A stretch of 64,000 bases of DNA from an uncultured Clostridia bacterium. Lineage in GTDB: Bacteria; Bacillota; Clostridia; HGM11514. The stretch is from NCBI GenBank assembly GCA_934464705.1, contig CAKSKB010000006.1, positions 56,735 to 120,734 of the forward strand, given 5' to 3'. Position numbers and translations under genes: made by a program. Below the pieces are notes generated by a model. The model had not been told where the DNA came from and ran no database searches. It saw nothing but the letters and a program-made list of their open reading frames with translations. Numbering within the stretch: position 1 is the stretch's first letter; every line of letters starts with the position of its first letter. Below, piece by piece: positions 61,187 to 64,000 of the stretch.

Positions 61187-62047
61187 TCACCTGTTTTTCC
61201 TTCCGGCAATATTCAGTATGAGGTTTATAATCAGTATAAATATGAAAAGTATCAGCGCAATTGAGAATAGCGCTTCACGCTGCAGTCCCGATGAATACGA
61301 CATTTCCGACGCAACCGCTGTTGTAAGGAATCTTACGCTTCCGAACAGCTTCGGCATATTTGACGCATTGCCCGATACCATCATAACTGCCATCGCTTCT
61401 CCTATCGCTCTGCCTATTCCGAGAACAACCGATGTGAATATTCCGCTCTTTGCCGCGGGGACCGTCACCTTAAATACCGTTTCGGTTTTCGTCGCTCCAA
61501 GCGCAAGCGAGCCTTCTTCATATTCCTTCGGAACCGCCTTTATCGCTGTCTGCGAAACGCTTATGACCGAAGGCAATATCATAATCGCCAAAACTATTAT
61601 CGCCGAAAAAAGCGTTGCGCCGTCCGGCAGGTTAAATGCTTTCCTTACAAACGGTACGATTATTATCATGCCCGCAAGTCCGTACACTACCGACGGGATT
61701 CCCGAAAGCAGTTCTACCGCCGATGTCAGAATTTTTGAAACTCTTTTTCCGGCAAACTTTGAAATGTATATTGCACATAAAAGCCCTATCGGAACCCCGA
61801 TGACTATCGCACCGAGGGTTCCGAATACCGAGCTTAGTATAAACGGCAGAATGCCGTATAATGGGGTCTTTGCCGTCGGCTGCCAGACTGTTCCGAAAAG
61901 AAAATCTTTGATTCCGATTTTCCCGATCGCCGGAAAGCCCGACACAGCCAGAAACGCTGTAATAACAACCAGAAACGCTACCGATACAAGTCCGCACAGA
62001 AGAAACAGCGTATGCATTGATTTTTCGGTTAAATTCTGCTTTCTCAT
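61187..62047 (-). CDS. pstC: Phosphate ABC transporter permease PstC
   Basis: A 286-residue permease, partner of PstA: GIKDFLFGTVWQPT, ELLSGIPSVVYGLAGM, YEEGSLALGATKTETVFKVTVPAAKSGI coupling loop, AIGEAMAVMMVSGN. Six membrane segments. Ten bases separate it from pstS. Confidence 0.95.
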   Translation of the reverse strand: MRKQNLTEKSMHTLFLLCGLVSVAFLVVITAFLAVSGFPAIGKIGIKDFLFGTVWQPTAKTPLYGILPFILSSVFGTLGAIVIGVPIGLLCAIYISKFAGKRVSKILTSAVELLSGIPSVVYGLAGMIIIVPFVRKAFNLPDGATLFSAIIVLAIMILPSVISVSQTAIKAVPKEYEEGSLALGATKTETVFKVTVPAAKSGIFTSVVLGIGRAIGEAMAVMMVSGNASNMPKLFGSVRFLTTAVASEMSYSSGLQREALFSIALILFIFILIINLILNIAGRKNR

Positions 62048-62057
62048 GCTATCAGCC

Positions 62058-62894
62058 CTATCTTACAACCGGAACCGCTCCGGCTTTTTTGATTAAGTCA
62101 TCAGCTTCCTTGCTTGTTGCGTAATCATAGAATTTCTGAGCTTCATCCGAAAGTTTTTCGCCCTTCTTGGTTACAAGAACAAAATCTCTCTGGATTTTGT
62201 AGTCACCGCTCTGAACTGTCTTTTCCGAAGGTTCAACTCCGTCAACCGACAGCACCTTTACGCTGTCCGAAACCGCAGCAAGCGATGCATATCCGATTGC
62301 GTTGGGGTTCGAGGATACTGTCTGAATTACATCGCCGGTTGAGGTCAGTTCCTGGTTATATTTGCAGTTGTCCTTGGTTCCGGTAATCGATTCAAAGCCG
62401 TCCCTTGTGCCCGATGCCGCTTCTCTTCCTATTAATACGATAGGTGCGTCATCGCCGCCGACTTCGCTCCAGTTTGTGATTTCGCCGGTGTAGATTTTTG
62501 CAATCTGGTCAACTGTGAGGTCGGTCGCCTTGTTTTCGGGATTTACAACCATTGCAATGCCGTCAATCGCTACTACCTTTCCTTCAAGGGTCTTGGCTTC
62601 ATCGTCTTTGAGGTCACGGCTTGAAAGCCCGATATCGCAGCGCCCTTCGGACACGGCCTGGATTCCTGCGCTTGAACCTGTGGGGTTGTAGGTAACCTTG
62701 ACGCCGCTGTTGTCTTCCATATAGGCTTCGCTTAAATAGCCGATTACCTTTTCCATTGAGGTTGAGCCATCGGTCGATACCGTTGCGGATTTGCTGCCTG
62801 TGCTTGTCCCGCCATTGCCGCTGCTGTTGCCGCAGCCCGCAAGAAGGCTTACTGCTACTGCCATTGTTAAAATAATTGATACGATTTTCTTCAT
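62058..62894 (-). CDS. pstS: Phosphate-binding lipoprotein PstS
   Basis: A 278-residue lipoprotein (lipobox SLLAGC, cysteine near residue 21). Ligand motifs are STDGSTSMEKVIGYLSEAY, NPTGSSAGIQAVSEGRCDIGLSSRDL and GREAASGTRDGFESI, which bind phosphate through Ser/Thr/Asp/Arg. First gene of the pst-pho operon. ATG 62894 after TAGGAGCG. Confidence 0.96.
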   Translation of the reverse strand: MKKIVSIILTMAVAVSLLAGCGNSSGNGGTSTGSKSATVSTDGSTSMEKVIGYLSEAYMEDNSGVKVTYNPTGSSAGIQAVSEGRCDIGLSSRDLKDDEAKTLEGKVVAIDGIAMVVNPENKATDLTVDQIAKIYTGEITNWSEVGGDDAPIVLIGREAASGTRDGFESITGTKDNCKYNQELTSTGDVIQTVSSNPNAIGYASLAAVSDSVKVLSVDGVEPSEKTVQSGDYKIQRDFVLVTKKGEKLSDEAQKFYDYATSKEADDLIKKAGAVPVVR

Positions 62895-62928
62895 GAAAAA
62901 TCACGCTCCTAATTTTTTATCTGAATAT

Positions 62929-62984
62929 ATTATACCCTCATCTGTGTTAACTCCGAAACCCGTTTTATGTTAAGTGTATGTAAA
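62929..62984 (-). promoter_or_regulatory. pstS promoter with PhoP-box-like repeats
   Basis: On the minus strand TTTACA (62979-62984) and TTAACA (62968-62973) are 5 bp apart, and a third TTAACA lies at 62945-62950; a TATAAT -10 box is at 62929-62934. TT(A/T/C)ACA direct repeats with ~5-bp gaps are the PhoP box of bacilli. No good -35 is visible, as expected for activation. Confidence 0.65.
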
Positions 62985-63018
62985 TTTTCGATTTTCTTGC
63001 AAATTTGCTTTAAAACGA

Positions 63019-63047
63019 TTGACAAATTGTATTTTTTGTGGTAATAT
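63019..63047 (+). promoter_or_regulatory. Promoter of tRNA-Asn
   Basis: TTGACA (63019-63024), 17 bp, TAATAT (63042-63047); an overlapping TATAAT at 63045-63050 gives a 20-bp spacer. Confidence 0.6.
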
Positions 63048-63063
63048 AATTATTGTTGAATAT

Positions 63064-63136
63064 TCCTCGTTAGCTCAGTCGGTAGAGCATCTGACTGTTA
63101 ATCAGAGGGTCGTTGGTTCAAGTCCAACACGAGGAG
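63064..63136 (+). tRNA. tRNA-Asn (anticodon GTT)
   Basis: 73 nt. Acceptor TCCTCGT pairs with ACGAGGA, discriminator G; D-arm GCTC..GAGC, anticodon stem TCTGA/TCAGA with loop CTGTTAA (GTT at 63097-63099), T-arm GTTGG-TTCAAGT-CCAAC. CCA is not encoded. Confidence 0.97.
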
Positions 63137-63139
63137 CTT

Positions 63140-63173
63140 AAATCGGCATCTCTCACATGAGAGGTGCCGATTT
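63140..63173 (+). terminator. Terminator after tRNA-Asn
   Basis: AAATCGGCATCTCTCA pairs with TGAGAGGTGCCGATTT (one G-T), followed by GCTTATTAT. The T run is weak. Confidence 0.6.
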
Positions 63174-63202
63174 GCTTATTATCGTAATTTTCGGGTGGTA
63201 AG

Positions 63203-63781
63203 ATGAAAAAAATACGGATTGCAATTTTTGTGCTGCTGATAGTTTACATATTTACAGGTACGGCGATATATAATTACGGAAAAACCGATGAGAAACAGAG
63301 CGCCGATGTTATAATAGTCCTCGGTGCGGCCGCTTCGGATGACGGTGTATCGCCTGTGTATCGGGAGCGCATAAATCATGCAATATGGCTATACGAAAAT
63401 AATTATGCGGATTATATAATCACAACCGGCGGAATCGCTGAGGGAAATATAAAGTCAGATGCGGAAATTGCCAAAGAATATATTGTTACTTGCGGCATCC
63501 CCGCAAGTAAAGTTTTCACCGAAAACAAGTCCTCTATTACTGAGGAAAATTTAAAATATGCAAAAGAAATAATGAAAAAAGAAAATTTCAGCTCCTGTAT
63601 AATTGTCAGCGACCCTCTCCATATGAAACGGTCAATGCTGATGGCAAAGGATCTTAATATGAAAGCATATTCATCGCCGACGCCGACGACAAGGTATAAA
63701 AGTCTAAAAACGAAAATTCCTTTTTTGAATCGTGAAGTTTTTTTCTATCTGGGTTATTGCCTGGCAAGGCCGTTCAGATAA
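63203..63781 (+). CDS. YdcF-family (DUF218) membrane protein
   Basis: A 192-residue protein with one N-terminal membrane segment (IAIFVLLIVYIFTGTAIYNYG). The DUF218 pattern is clear: DVIIVLGAAASDD, VYRERINHAIWLY, DYIITTGGI, SDAEIAKEYIVTCGIPASKVFTE and VSDPLHMKRSMLMAKDL. Family members such as SanA/ElyC/YdcF act near the envelope in lipid-carrier or vancomycin-related functions; the reaction is unproven. GGTGGTAAG precedes the ATG at 63203. Confidence 0.9.
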   Translation: MKKIRIAIFVLLIVYIFTGTAIYNYGKTDEKQSADVIIVLGAAASDDGVSPVYRERINHAIWLYENNYADYIITTGGIAEGNIKSDAEIAKEYIVTCGIPASKVFTENKSSITEENLKYAKEIMKKENFSSCIIVSDPLHMKRSMLMAKDLNMKAYSSPTPTTRYKSLKTKIPFLNREVFFYLGYCLARPFR

Positions 63782-63889
63782 TTAGTATATAAATAGGTAG
63801 AAATAATTTTTAGAAGGAAAGTAAAATGTTCAAAAAAAAGGGTTTTTTCCAAAAAACCAAAAAAAATAAAAAAATTTCAAAAAAAAGGC

Positions 63890-63918
63890 TTGACAAATCA
63901 AAACTTTGGTGGTATACT
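63890..63918 (+). promoter_or_regulatory. Strong promoter, probably of an rRNA operon beyond the right edge
   Basis: TTGACA (63890-63895), 17 bp, TATACT (63913-63918), preceded by a very A-rich stretch (63829-63886) like an UP element. A 'CATTGAAAACTAAACAGC' boxA-like leader segment lies at 63974-63990, typical just before 16S rRNA in Firmicutes. Confidence 0.72.
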
Positions 63919-64000
63919 AATATAGCTGTCGGCGATGAGGGCAACAAAAACTCAGGGCGGCGGCGAGATGAACATTGAAAACTAAACAGCGTAAAGACAA

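Noticed and set aside
63826..63978. A 50-codon lysine-rich frame with an AGAAGGAAAG site
   Set aside because: It is mostly poly-A upstream sequence and overlaps the rRNA-type promoter and leader; composition explains the open frame.

Overview
The window is chromosomal DNA from a Firmicute of class Clostridia. Evidence: a B. subtilis-like dnaA/dnaN/yaaA/recF/remB/gyrB/gyrA order, PolC-type replicase, YycH/YycI and GerMN proteins, RNase P protein next to L34, frequent TTG/GTG starts with AGGAGG sites, and TTGACA/TATAAT promoters. Species cannot be named from the sequence; an uncultured gut clostridium is likely (my inference from the alpha-fucosidase).

Layout. 1-4974 (minus): two-subunit transketolase, a GerMN lipoprotein, YycI-like and YycH-like proteins and a small secreted protein. 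5096-7591 (plus): a zinc-type ABC uptake operon with a Fur/Zur-like operator. 7634-9459: a GH29 fucosidase divergent from an AraC regulator. 9499-12739 (minus): a YtrA-type regulator/ABC exporter operon. 12830-14215: a DUF4832-like protein. 14242-24543 (plus): pyrH-frr-uppS-cdsA-dxr-rseP-ispG-polC (pyrimidine, translation, isoprenoid, phospholipid and replication genes). 24548-26053 (minus): a ribokinase/AraC fusion split by a 274-bp miniature transposon. 26147-35005 (minus): gyrA-gyrB-remB-recF-yaaA-dnaN-dnaA with a DnaA-box cluster (oriC candidate) between dnaN and dnaA. 35124-48270 (plus): rpmH-rnpA-yidD-yidC-jag-mnmE-mnmG-rsmG-parA-parB, a coiled-coil membrane protein, and a topoisomerase IV-like pair, with parS sites on both sides of parAB. 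Replication thus diverges from about 33.5 kb with the essential genes co-oriented.

48.3-55.6 kb is the accessory stretch: a secreted protein whose promoter spacer contains a 12-G tract, L-lactate dehydrogenase, an apparently leaderless lgt, a copper-amine-oxidase-N-like protein, and then 1.1 kb without conventional genes. That gap holds a stand-alone structured RNA gene and three complete tandem units (plus a 3' remnant) of another RNA. Each complete unit has its own consensus promoter, long closing stem and UUCG/CUCG-type terminator. Two small overlapping ORFs and a second, diverged miniature element follow directly. This tandem RNA array with its small proteins is my best candidate for an undescribed system.

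55.6-64 kb: a cysteine-rich protein of unknown function, the complete pstSCAB-phoU-phoPR phosphate regulon with PhoP-box-like repeats (minus strand), tRNA-Asn, a YdcF-family protein, and at the right edge a strong promoter and boxA-like leader that probably belong to an rRNA operon starting outside the window. No CRISPR array, prophage or transposase gene was seen.
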